A program made the translations under genes and the position numbers. The notes under the pieces are model-generated. The model was given only the letters and a program-made list of their open reading frames with translations, was not told the DNA's origin and did not search any database. From Paraglomus occultum (Eukaryota > Glomeromycota > Glomeromycetes > Paraglomerales > Paraglomeraceae), in the NCBI GenBank assembly GCA_910592205.1, contig CAJVPJ010000155.1, positions 1 through 39,328 of the forward strand: DNA of 39,328 nt. The letters run 5' to 3'. How positions within the stretch are numbered: position 1 is the first letter of the stretch; the number at the start of each line of letters is the position of its first letter. Of this stretch, positions 10,617 to 20,647 are shown piece by piece.

Positions 10617-10845
10617 TCGTCATCATCAATAACTATTCCACAGGTATGCCGCAAGGCCTTACTACTAATAACAGAGTTTGTCGCCGATTTGTTGCGAATA
10701 GATAGTCTGGCACAAGTTACTAATGCTTTATGCCTTAATTCAGGGACGAAGGCGAAGGAGAGGACGAAACAACGGTGGTGGAAGCGTTACGGAGAGTGCA
10801 AGGGGGAATAGCAATGCAACGGGGAGAAGGAGAGAGAGTCAGTAA
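8683..10845 (+). CDS. CHY/CTCHY/RING zinc-finger E3 ubiquitin ligase (PIRH2/RCHY1-like)
   Basis: Predicted 498-residue protein from seven exons: 8683-8689, 8795-8982, 9152-9244, 9343-9470, 9554-9890, 10002-10643, 10744-10845 (1497 nt, phases agree). Domains in order: CHY zinc finger from about residue 103 (VLGCAHYQRAAKLQ, then CRFCHDETCDH); CTCHY finger about 160-215 (HCDKCGICRIGEGLG); RING-H2 finger C234-C237-C253-H255-H258-C261-C272-C275; zinc ribbon C311-C314 and C329-C332. This order defines PIRH2-type ligases, which transfer ubiquitin from an E2 to substrates. All zinc ligands seen are intact. The C-terminus adds an acidic stretch (about 342-368), a Ser/Thr/Pro region, 18 consecutive glutamines (439-456) and an Arg/Gly-rich end. 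The first coding exon is only ATG TCG A. If the last intron is retained the protein ends at 10811 with a different tail. Confidence 0.92.
10548..10616 (+). repeat. CAG/CAA trinucleotide (polyglutamine) tract
   Basis: Twenty-three codons in which CAG and CAA alternate irregularly, interrupted by a single TAT, give four glutamines, a tyrosine and eighteen glutamines in the PIRH2-like protein. Such tracts change length quickly, so its exact identity in the mirror copy (28713-28781) is informative about the palindrome's age. Confidence 0.95.
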
Positions 10846-13800
10846 AGGTGAATAGAAGGCTGATATTAGTGATATTAATTAGTTTTGGTTGGTAGTATAA
10901 TTAGCCAATTGATATAGAATCATGTCTGTGAATATAAAAAAAAGTATCATTGTTACAATCAATTCGGTTTGGAGGTAAATTCTTGTATTATGAACGTATA
11001 TTTTAATATCATGTACACTTTTCTTGCTCTGCAATTAATATAGTTTTGGTGATTTGAATGAGAATTTGGCCTAAATTTGAGATCCTTTAAGGGTCTCTGT
11101 TTATGTAGAATGCATTTGTTGACAGTCTAACTAGCAACTCTTGTGCGGATTGATTTGTTGGAGAATGCTTTACGATGTTATGAAAACGAGATCCATGCAA
11201 TTGGCCTTGACAATAAAGTTTAGTCCACTCGTTAGTTTACCATGATATGGTCCGACGTGAAAAAGTTGATACCATGCGCAAAATGCTCTAAGCGAATCAT
11301 GTGAGCATACAAATTAAATAAAATGTAACGAAACTTACATTTGTCTTTCTCATGGATACGGAGCAAAGTTCTCTAACAGGTTACGAAGAGAAGACGATTC
11401 TTCGCGTCGCGTCTATTAATGCTTTTAAATAGTACTAGACGCAACGTCTAGACTTATCACCACACAAAGGAAGTTGCTTCGGTCCTTCGCATCGTAAATT
11501 TCTTGTTATTAGAAACAAATTATTGCACGCCTTTAAAAAACTTACGTCCAAGGTAATTCCGGGGTTTTGGAAAAGATCACTCGATAGAGCCAAAGAATAT
11601 GATATTGGTCGAAAGTGAAATTTTTGAAATTGGAGAAATTAACGACCAGTAAAACTTTGTTGGCTGCATACATTGATACATTCTCAAACCCCACTCTGTA
11701 GTCAATTTATTTAAGAATGTCAAAAAAAATTTTTTTTTATTATCAGTATTGGTGGATCAACTTTTTGTGCCGGTCATATTGTTTTTAGGTATCGCTTCGG
11801 TCAATAATTAGTCGCTCTTGGAACAACTCGACGCGTAATTCCCGTCTTTTATCCGTGTTGCCTTGTCTTTCCGTTTCTTAAATATCGCCAGTAAACCCCT
11901 TTTCGATCATATGATCGTTAAACCGTCACGTAAAAATATTTTAAGGGGTACTCTCACTGTAGTAACAAGAAGTGTAATTGCAATTACGTGTTTTTATGTA
12001 ATAAATGTTTGGTGAGGAGTGCGTTGCTAATTCACGAGAGCTACGTTAATCATGACAGTTTGTTGGTTACTGCTTGTAGAGAGCAATGAATATTTTGTCC
12101 GTTTACTGTTCCCTGAGTTAGGATCCCAGTTCAAAACCGGTCAGGAGAAAATGATGCTTCAAAATTGTAGGTGTGTAAAGAGAGCGCATCTACCATAGAG
12201 TATTGAAAATAGTTTCGATCTAATAAAGCTAATAAATAAAGAACAGCAGAAACTGAAGAATCATGCTCGAGACTGGTGAATACAAACGTGCAACAAAATA
12301 AAGTAGGCAATCTACAAAGTATACGTCACCGCAAAAGCATACAATGGTAAAACTTGCTAGATGAAATTGGCAGATGCGGTAATTGTATCATCGTTGAATA
12401 ATGCGCTGACGTTGGTGTGTGCTATTCGTGATTAGTCAACTATTAAAAATTTATCTGTAATGAAATATATAACACAAAGTAACACAGTGTATAGTCATAT
12501 GACAAATATGTGAGGGTTCTAAAATGCATGATCACGCCACGGCGAGCGTGGGAATTTGGGAGTTGTAGAGCAAGTTCAGAATTTTCTCAAGTAGAAATGA
12601 ACGTTTTTAAAACATGCAAATTCTAAAGAACGCAAAATACTGTAAATCTATCTGATGAGGAATCTTTTTTCCAAAGAGATTTTAGCAAACCGAAATTTCT
12701 CTATTGCAAAAATATGAAGTATCTATCCTACTGCAAGGCCTTTTCCTTTTTTGACACACACAGTACTCTTAAGAATAATCCCCCCCTGTAACACATGAAC
12801 TTTATCTGCACTGTCTGATGATTTGGGCAAAGTCGATTTTAGTTAATGATAACAGCATATTATTATTATTCACCTTTGTTAAAGACTTGTGTTTCGTCGG
12901 AAGATGCTCTTACAGTGTGCATGCGACACAAAGCTGCAAAATTTCTCATAGGCTGAAACCGTGCGAACTATTACTTTAGTGTAAGAGCGCCCCCATACTT
13001 TAAACGGTCCATTCAAAAGGCAGTGATGAAACCACTCCATTCTACAACCATGAGTTATTCGGATCAAAGGGTTTGATTACTTCATTATGAACATACAAGT
13101 ATTAGGTCTTTGCTGATTTAAACTTGAATTTCATCATGATTTCCGGATCGAGTTAGTTATTTTGACTACCGTTACAAGCAATAATCAACACCGTACTTGT
13201 GGTCTACCGTAAATGGAAGACACACTTGGGCGCCCAATCTCTTGTTCGACTTTTTTTGCATCGTTTGTTTTCAATTTAGTGGAGCAATTAGTATTAGGAC
13301 ATATTAAACTCTGCATTTTTAAAACAATTGTGTTTTTTTCTCAGATAAACGTTCTACATGTTATGGGATATTATATTAACCTGGTTATGTTGACATAGAA
13401 AATTAATACCAATCATTATTATGTAGTCATACTACAACTTTAATTTTATTGTATTACCTATAAGTCTTAGTAACTTTAGGACGTTGTTGTATAAAGTTGA
13501 TATATTTTGCAGTTTGATAAAAATTAATATCATAAAAGCAAATGATAAGTTATATTTGATATCTAACCGTGTCTAGTAAAAGCTAATCTTGTTTGAAAGT
13601 AATATTAGAACAATTTTATTGTAATTATTTAAACAACTCATACTTAGAATTTGGAAGCAATGAGAAAAAAGTTATCTTAATAATATTGATAAAACAACTC
13701 AACGTAAATAGATATTAGCATTACGTACTTGAAGCATCTATCACGCATCGAGGCAGCATAATAAATCTGTAGTTGTTGTAGCTGTACAATGTGCGACGGC

Positions 13801-15679
13801 TCCATTACTAATTAATGGTTTATTACTAGTATCGATTGCTAGTAAGATGCGCGTACATTATGTCCCATATCATATGCAACCTAATCGTATAAGTTTTAAA
13901 CGAGAAAAAAATTTTTTTTTTTCATCATGTAAAATCGATACTAACACTAAACAAACAGTGGATACTGAAAGTTCAAACTAGCAATTAAACTAATACAGAA
14001 TATCCAGGATATATACCGTAAGCATTAGTTGTTATCTGGCATGTGATCGGTTGTACAATAGACGTAAGTAGTTTGACCTGTACAAATTTGTAGACTGGCG
14101 CTTGTCTAGATTCTCGCAAAATTCCGTGCAGCAGTATGCAGCATCTCCGTAATAGTACAACAAAGCGATTGATCATCTATCTAAAGTTCGAGATGAGCTT
14201 CCCCGTCGAAGTCAATATTGGAATCTTGTCCACAACCAAGATATTATTGGAATAGTGTGGGGGACAGTAAAAAAATTTTTTATTTGTGATGCACAAACAC
14301 ACATGATTCTTAAGTAATATGTTCGTGCATGTCTGGTATGTTTTGCTATAACCCATTGCTATTATGTTTGGTTTAGTTGGATAATCAAAAGACCAATGGT
14401 TTTACGTTCACGTGAATGTAAAAGAATTTTGGTAACACACAAAGAAAGAAACAAAGAAAGACCGTTCGCCTCATTGTCGAAAATTTCTTTGTGTGATGGC
14501 TAAACATTTTCCCGTCGTACTACATAACTTTATATGTTCACGCTCACACACTTCTATATTTTATTGGCCCCAAAAAGTGACCCGGTCAGCTGGTATGCAG
14601 CTTACTGCAATTATTAACAAATTAGATTGTGCTGTTCCCTGCACTTGGGGCATGCATTATTATTATCAATCCATAGTCAATCCATAGTCAAGGCATATAT
14701 ATGCGTATAATATACTTTTCAATACAAACGTTTATGGACAGTCACAAATGGTAATCATCCGAACCAAGAAAGTTTGTCTAATTTATACCTGGGTAAAAAA
14801 GCCCCTTAAATTTATTACAAAAAAGACAATATTCGGCTTTTCTGCTACTTTACTGTTAACAAGAATACCAATTGTGCTACAGTACAACGTAAAATAAAAA
14901 TGTCCGGCATTCCTTTACCGTTCCGCTGTATGAAGAAAGGGACTCACGCGCGCCACTTGTCAAAAAATCAAATACTGGCGAGCGCCATAACCCGCTATTC
15001 ACTGCCACGATGCTGGCTACGATATATGGCCCTGGCAAACGAGCCAGATTCAGTATATGTTATTTACATGCTCTAACATAATCAACGAGTTTCCGCCCTT
15101 GTTAGAATATTCCTTTCCTTCCTATCATTCCATCACTAAATAAAAAAAGTCATTCCCGATGCAGTTCGCTATATTTTTGGTATGTGTTTTGCTCTCTTAT
15201 TAGATAAAGCTAATTGATTATTGTGGAGAAGGTTTCGGTGGAAATCTGTAACCCACCAATTACATCGAGATTAATCTACTTATCCCATCCGGCGAACCAT
15301 ATTTCCACCATAATGCGATTTATTCAAGGCGTTTAGTTTCACAAAAATCAAACAACCTGGCTATCTACCGGATAGTACTATGGGAAAAAAGTGGTATAAA
15401 TCAAATGGATGCGTCATTGTGATGTCGCTCGCTGCAATTGACTAAAACAAACCTATTACTATACTAAACAGAATAGGTAAAACTTAATAGTCATGTGAAC
15501 GGATTTTCTATATATAAACGTACATAGCCAGACATAGCATCTGTGGCTACATGGTAATTAGAAAACTTTGTCCTTATAGAAAAAGACATTCTTACACTTT
15601 GTCAATTAGTTAACGCTGACGAGGCATAAACACAAAGTCTCTCAATACGAATTGCTGCTTACAACTTACTTTGGAAAAT
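10846..15679. other. Long stretch (4.8 kb) without a convincing gene
   Basis: AT-rich DNA with only short frames (for example 12879-13067 minus, 13213-13398 plus, 13985-14176 minus, 14493-14687 plus), none with recognisable family features or linkable by splice sites. It contains three abutting oligo-A/oligo-T tracts (11722-11738, 13905-13922, 14269-14281). Two 14-bp perfect palindromes are cgatcatatgatcg (11904-11917) and gtaattgcaattac (11974-11987). An 11-bp direct repeat tcaatccatag occurs twice near 14667-14688. No tRNA or rRNA was found. It is likely decayed transposon sequence plus the promoter of the next gene. Confidence 0.5.
14436..14495. repeat. Short inverted repeat (12-bp stems)
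   Basis: The word cacacaaagaaa at 14436-14447 is the exact reverse complement of tttctttgtgtg at 14484-14495, with 36 bases between. It could form a hairpin or be the end of a small decayed element. The A/G-rich composition makes chance occurrence possible. Confidence 0.5.
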
Positions 15680-18600
15680 ATGCACCGTAAGTATATCTTT
15701 TTTTTTATTAATGTCTATAACTAAAACACTTATAAGACCAATTCCCGTGCTGCCCGCCCACTCTTGCATTTAAAACTAGTTTTGGATATGACTAATTTTT
15801 ATTAATATTCGCGCATTCCTTGTTGTAGCGTCTATTAACTAGTTTGTGATTAATTTGCTATATAGTCTTTCGATTTTCGGACAACGGCCACAACGAAGAC
15901 TTTGTGCAAAAAATAAAGACACTGCTCGAGTCGTTCAACAAACTAGATGAAGAAGACTTTGATAAGATATACGAACAGTACATACATCCAGTAGTCAATG
16001 CCAGGTTTGACTACAGACTCACACAAGTTGCATTTGCGGCATTATGTCTTCACGTGGCATTACTCGGGTCAGCATCTTATACGGAAAAACATGGACCTTA
16101 TGTCGCTTCGAAAATAGCAGCATGGACAATCAATGATGCGAAATTAAAAGTTCTCACCCATATAATTCGTTTGCTCAACATTGCAGAGTGCGGATGGGAC
16201 ATTGACTACTCGGTAAAGACAATCGAAGAGATAGTGGAAACCATATCTTTACCCAGCACTATAGCTTCATGGAATGGAACTATCTCTGGTGTAAATACGG
16301 ACAATTATTCATTGACGACGACAAAGGTCGTTTTCTTAGACTTTCTGAATGTAGTCTGCGCTTACTGTTCGCTTGAAGGAGCACGGCGTCTAGTAAAGTT
16401 TTTTGTACGCTGTTATATAACGAGCTATTTTCATGACAAAGAAGACGATGGCTATAATTTGACAAAAGTATGTGACGAAATAGTAAGAAATCCCAAGTTT
16501 TACAACTTTCCATACATCAAAGACGTATTTTTTGACCTTTGTACGGAAGAGCTCTTGTTTATTGGACCACGAACTACCGAAACGCCCTCTACTCAGTTTA
16601 TTGAAACTCTGAAAATTTTCGAAATTCTGAAAAACTCTTGTTATCAAGCTATTCCACACGCCGCTCACTTATTTACGCCTACAAAAAACCCGACTGTCGA
16701 TAGCGATTACATCACGGATTCTAATTTTAGTTCCTCCTCCGATTCCGATCTCGACCTCCAAAGCCCAAACAATGAGCCTTCCAGTTATAGTAACGCGCGG
16801 GCTCTACGGAATCGGATGCGGGCAATTATTGATCTCATCGGAACTATTCCAGCGGAACACTTTAACGACAGGCAAAAGGACGGGTTGATTCTCCAGGCGA
16901 TGTTTGTGGAAAAAATAGTTGATAAGAAAGGGCTCGATATCTCTGATACCATGCAAGTTTGTAGAAGGTTTATTTATAAAATGATGAATAACGGTAGCCA
17001 GGGCATGTTGATTTATCATCCGGCGTACTACATATGGTGGATCACAAATGCGATATCTCAAGACCAAAAAATGCAAAGGTATGCCAAGTCTCCCAAATAC
17101 GTCGCGTATGAAAAAGAAATATTGGACCAAATGGCCGACATTATCGACAAAACGGTAAAGGTGGCACGAATGTCGATGCGATTTCTATTCCAAAACCCAT
17201 CATCAAGGTATACGTTGCGATACGTAAATGCAACAAGTGAATTCCTGAGAAACTTGCCAATACGACTTTTATCGGTCGATAATTTTGCCAAATGGATGGA
17301 TGATACCATAGAAAACCTCGAGCATCAATGGTGTCTGCGACTTGTTACCGATTTTTTAGAGGACGGTATTCAATGTTACAATGACTGTAAATCCCTGGTA
17401 ACACTATCACTTTTTGTCAAAGATCAATTAAATGTAGCGTTGGACTGCTTAACTGACAAGCGATACACGGAATTTCTGATCGACAAATTTGAAGAAGTCG
17501 AACTTTTTCTGAGAGCTCTCAAAATTGTTGTCACATATGTCAAACGCATGCCAGAAATTGCAGTCAAAAGAGACATTCTTGACCATATTAATGAAAAACT
17601 AAACAGACTTGCCATGACAATTTTAATCATTATGGATTGTACGGAAGATATCAGCCAGCGTGTAGTAGAAAATATGTTGACAGTCTTTTCCATATCGGTC
17701 GATTGTGTCCAGTTCTCAAATAATGAAACAGCCAGCGCGTGGAAATTATTGCTAATGTTCTGTGAGTTGCTCTGTCTGTTGACGAGTCGCACATCAACGG
17801 GAATTCAGTCAGCCGAACGGATGGTCAGCAAATTTATTGATACTTTAACGAGAAATCAATTCGAATACGCCTACAAAGGCATGATCAATATAATCAAGGA
17901 CAAGATCAAGGAAAATGCGACCAACGATCTCAACATTCTCGTCAAGTTAATCGACTGCATGATAAGAAGAAAAGAATTTGATGAATCGATAAAGAAAAAT
18001 CTGACGGTAGTGATTGGTCCGTTATGCAACGCTGGTTACCGTCGAATAACGCAACATACTTTGATTCGCCTGATGAATTTAATCACATATATCTGCAGTC
18101 TGGAAGACTTTAGCATACGATTGGCACATATCGACGATATAATCACGATGCTTCACGCGCTTGTCTGTAATTACGAACCGGACAATCAAACCGAATCAGT
18201 ATCGATATTTATCGAAGTCTGCAGATTGCTTTTCACGCTAGTCACATCACACAGTTTGGAACTGAAAAAGTCGGGAGCAATTCGTCTGGTTGCACCGACG
18301 ACCTACATCTTGTTGATACTGCTAAAGGGTCCGCAAACCGGTGGTCATGCCTTGACGCCCAAGTTTGCCATACAATCGGTGGACAAACATACTCGTGAAA
18401 CAATGGCGCATCAATTTCGAGAGCTCCTCGAGGCCATCTCCCATAATCTGCGCTTCACCATGATTATAGAAGACGTTCCACTCATTCTTTCGGAATACAT
18501 CAGTCTGCTGCTCGTCGAAACAAGAAAAAGTGTCAGAGATATCTTGAGGCCGGGCACGTTTGCCCTGTTTGATCTGTGTTCTAAAAATGAGGTTGAGACA

Positions 18601-18681
18601 ACTGTGGGTTATCTAAGCGATGTTGGAGAGAAACTGTTTGGAGAATTGTGGATTGAGTACAATGCAAAGATTAATATGTGA
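15680..18681 (+). CDS. Urb2/Npa2-like nucleolar pre-ribosome biogenesis protein
   Basis: Predicted 940-residue protein from two exons: 15680-15686 (ATG CAC C) and 15866-18681, joined over a 179-nt intron (gtaagt...tatag). I chose this start because the long frame has no ATG at its 5' end, only an in-frame GTG at 15904, and the splice restores phase with an upstream ATG. The protein is almost wholly helical in character, as expected for an alpha-solenoid, with a Ser/Asp-rich acidic linker at about residues 281-305. The final 220 residues resemble the Urb2/Npa2 C-terminal domain, notably ILRPGTFALFDLCSKNEV followed by LFGELWIEYN near the end. In yeast, Urb2 acts in the nucleolus in early 60S subunit assembly. 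The family diverges fast, so assignment rests mainly on the C-terminus; the length is somewhat below yeast Urb2. Confidence 0.65.
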
Positions 18682-19411
18682 ACAATATTTCCACATACAA
18701 AAACAGTGCCACCGCAGAGGTGGTTGTTTGCGCAAAGTACAATTTTTTACGCCATTGTTTGGTTATACATCTTTCGTTTAATATAAATTGTTACGTACTT
18801 TTACTTTTGTATATGATTTATTTAGAATAATCTTGTTTAAGAGAGTGTCACAAACTATTTTAAACAAGAAATACTGTAATATAATAAATTTTACTGTTGG
18901 ACACCTTTAAAGATGACGGTTGTATCCCACCTTCCCTCTCTTTTCTCCCTCACGGTAGCCTTGTAAAGTCTGATACGATTATTAATCAATGCCCGTTGGA
19001 ATGCGCCTTTCCTACTCTATATGGTTGCGGCGCCCGTCAATATCCAAGTACGTATATGGATAGCGGGCTTGTCTAAACCAAAGTCTAAACTTACCCAAAC
19101 AGATTTAGCCGAATTATATTATTTATGTATCACTTGAAGATAAATTTTATTTACAAGCTAATTTTGGAAATGGTTACAAAAGAACAGTATCGAAGGCTTG
19201 ATGTTGTATACGTGCTTACCAAACAAACTTCTTAACAACTTATTTAATTGGGGCATATTAATATTACAGTTCAAGTTGACAAAGTTGAATTCACGTGATT
19301 GCAAATTGTATCACACAGTCCACTTCTTTTATAATTTTAACTAACGTATATAAGTAATTGGTCCCTCGTAATTTGGGATGAAAATGGGCAAATGTTTTGG
19401 CATATCATGTA
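18682..19411. other. Downstream of the Urb2-like gene up to the central element
   Basis: About 730 bases holding the 3' untranslated region of the Urb2-like gene. A pair of near-inverted words, aaacaagaaatact (18862-18875) and atcttgttt (18830-18838), lies inside it. An AATAAA-like word (taataaattt) occurs near 18882-18891. No coding region was recognised. Confidence 0.5.
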
Positions 19412-19917
19412 CGGTAACGAGCATAAGTATTCGAACGCTCCTAGTTTGGAATAAACATTTGAAAATTCATCTTGCGTGCATACCACAATTTCAGCCTGAT
19501 TGGATGCCTCCAGAAAATTTTCCAGTGTTCAATATTTGCCTCTAAAAACACATAAAAACACATAAAACATATCAATACATATCAAAGTACACATCGTTTA
19601 TTTCGCTTCAAAATTCAATATCTCCACGCGTTTCTAATCGATTTGCGTAAATTTTTGGTTTGTAACTTATATTTGTCAACCAAACACTATTTATCAATAT
19701 TATGTCACACAATTATTTGCATTTTAGTAGTGCAGAGAAACAGAATACAAAATTTGTGTCGAGATGATTCTTATGGTCAAAATCCTTAGGCAAATATTGA
19801 ACACTGGAAAATTTTCTGGAGGCATCCAATCAGGCTGAAATTGTGGTATGCACGCAAGATGAATTTTCAAATGTTTATTCCAAACTAGGAGCGTTCGAAT
19901 ACTTATGCTCGTTACCG
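19412..19917. mobile_element. Non-autonomous Tc1/mariner-like element (MITE) with 130-bp inverted repeats
   Basis: TA dinucleotides at 19410-19411 and 19918-19919 flank a 506-bp unit. Its outer ends read inward as cggtaacgagcataagtatt, continuing with cgaacgctcc, which resembles Tc1-type termini known from many eukaryotes. The terminal repeats run 19412-19541 and 19788-19917, with the 246-bp loop between them. It is too short to encode a transposase. Because the flanks are also mirrored, the true outer boundary cannot be proven from symmetry; it rests on the TA and the Tc1-like terminal motif. It forms the hinge of the large palindrome. Confidence 0.6.
19542..19787. other. Single-copy 246-bp loop at the palindrome centre
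   Basis: This is the only part of the window without a mirror partner. It is AT-rich, starts with a short imperfect tandem (acataaaa units, 19548-19568) and has no convincing coding potential. It lies inside the central Tc1-like element, between its two inverted repeats. A small open frame crosses its right edge (19724-19951, minus) but shows no family features. Confidence 0.9.
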
Positions 19918-20647
19918 TACATGATATGCCAAAACATTTGCCCATTTTCATCCCAAATTACGAGGGACCAATTACTTATATACGTTAGTTAAAATTATAA
20001 AAGAAGTGGACTGTGTGATACAATTTGCAATCACGTGAATTCAACTTTGTCAACTTGAACTGTAATATTAATATGCCCCAATTAAATAAGTTGTTAAGAA
20101 GTTTGTTTGGTAAGCACGTATACAACATCAAGCCTTCGATACTGTTCTTTTGTAACCATTTCCAAAATTAGCTTGTAAATAAAATTTATCTTCAAGTGAT
20201 ACATAAATAATATAATTCGGCTAAATCTGTTTGGGTAAGTTTAGACTTTGGTTTAGACAAGCCCGCTATCCATATACGTACTTGGATATTGACGGGCGCC
20301 GCAACCATATAGAGTAGGAAAGGCGCATTCCAACGGGCATTGATTAATAATCGTATCAGACTTTACAAGGCTACCGTGAGGGAGAAAAGAGAGGGAAGGT
20401 GGGATACAACCGTCATCTTTAAAGGTGTCCAACAGTAAAATTTATTATATTACAGTATTTCTTGTTTAAAATAGTTTGTGACACTCTCTTAAACAAGATT
20501 ATTCTAAATAAATCATATACAAAAGTAAAAGTACGTAACAATTTATATTAAACGAAAGATGTATAACCAAACAATGGCGTAAAAAATTGTACTTTGCGCA
20601 AACAACCACCTCTGCGGTGGCACTGTTTTTGTATGTGGAAATATTGT
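19918..20647. other. Mirror of the Urb2-like 3' flank
   Basis: Reverse complement of 18682-19411. It holds the 3' flank of the minus-strand Urb2-like copy. No gene was recognised. Confidence 0.5.

Larger units (their letters stand above)
1..19541. repeat. Left arm of a 19.5-kb near-complete palindrome
   Basis: This whole segment is the reverse complement of 19788-39328. All long coding regions recur in mirror positions with identical translations. Length-variable tracts are also identical: the A8T9 tract at 11722-11738, the seven-C run near 12780, the A7T11 tract at 13905-13922 and the glutamine repeat at 10548-10616. Pairing extends from the window edge to 19541/19788 and fails at 19542/19787. 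Identity in microsatellites and homopolymers means either an extremely recent duplication or, more likely, one locus represented twice. Confidence 0.98.

Noticed and set aside
12110-12160. tRNA T-arm-like sequence (cagttcaaaaccgg)
   Set aside because: The flanking bases do not form a five-pair stem, and no matching D-arm, anticodon arm or acceptor stem is found.
12879-14687. Four short frames of about 61-64 codons
   Set aside because: Short, unrelated to known families as far as I can see, and not linkable by splice sites.
15904-15906. GTG as the start codon of the 925-codon frame
   Set aside because: This is a eukaryotic gene. An upstream ATG joins in frame through a canonical 179-nt intron and gives a better start at 15680.
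16280-17792. Several antisense frames of 77-122 codons inside the Urb2-like gene
   Set aside because: They are shadows of the long sense frame, with no motifs of their own.
19724-19951. 75-codon minus-strand frame crossing the loop edge, the only ORF without a mirror copy
   Set aside because: It lies mostly in the inverted repeat of the MITE, has no family features, and loses its mirror only because it extends into the loop.
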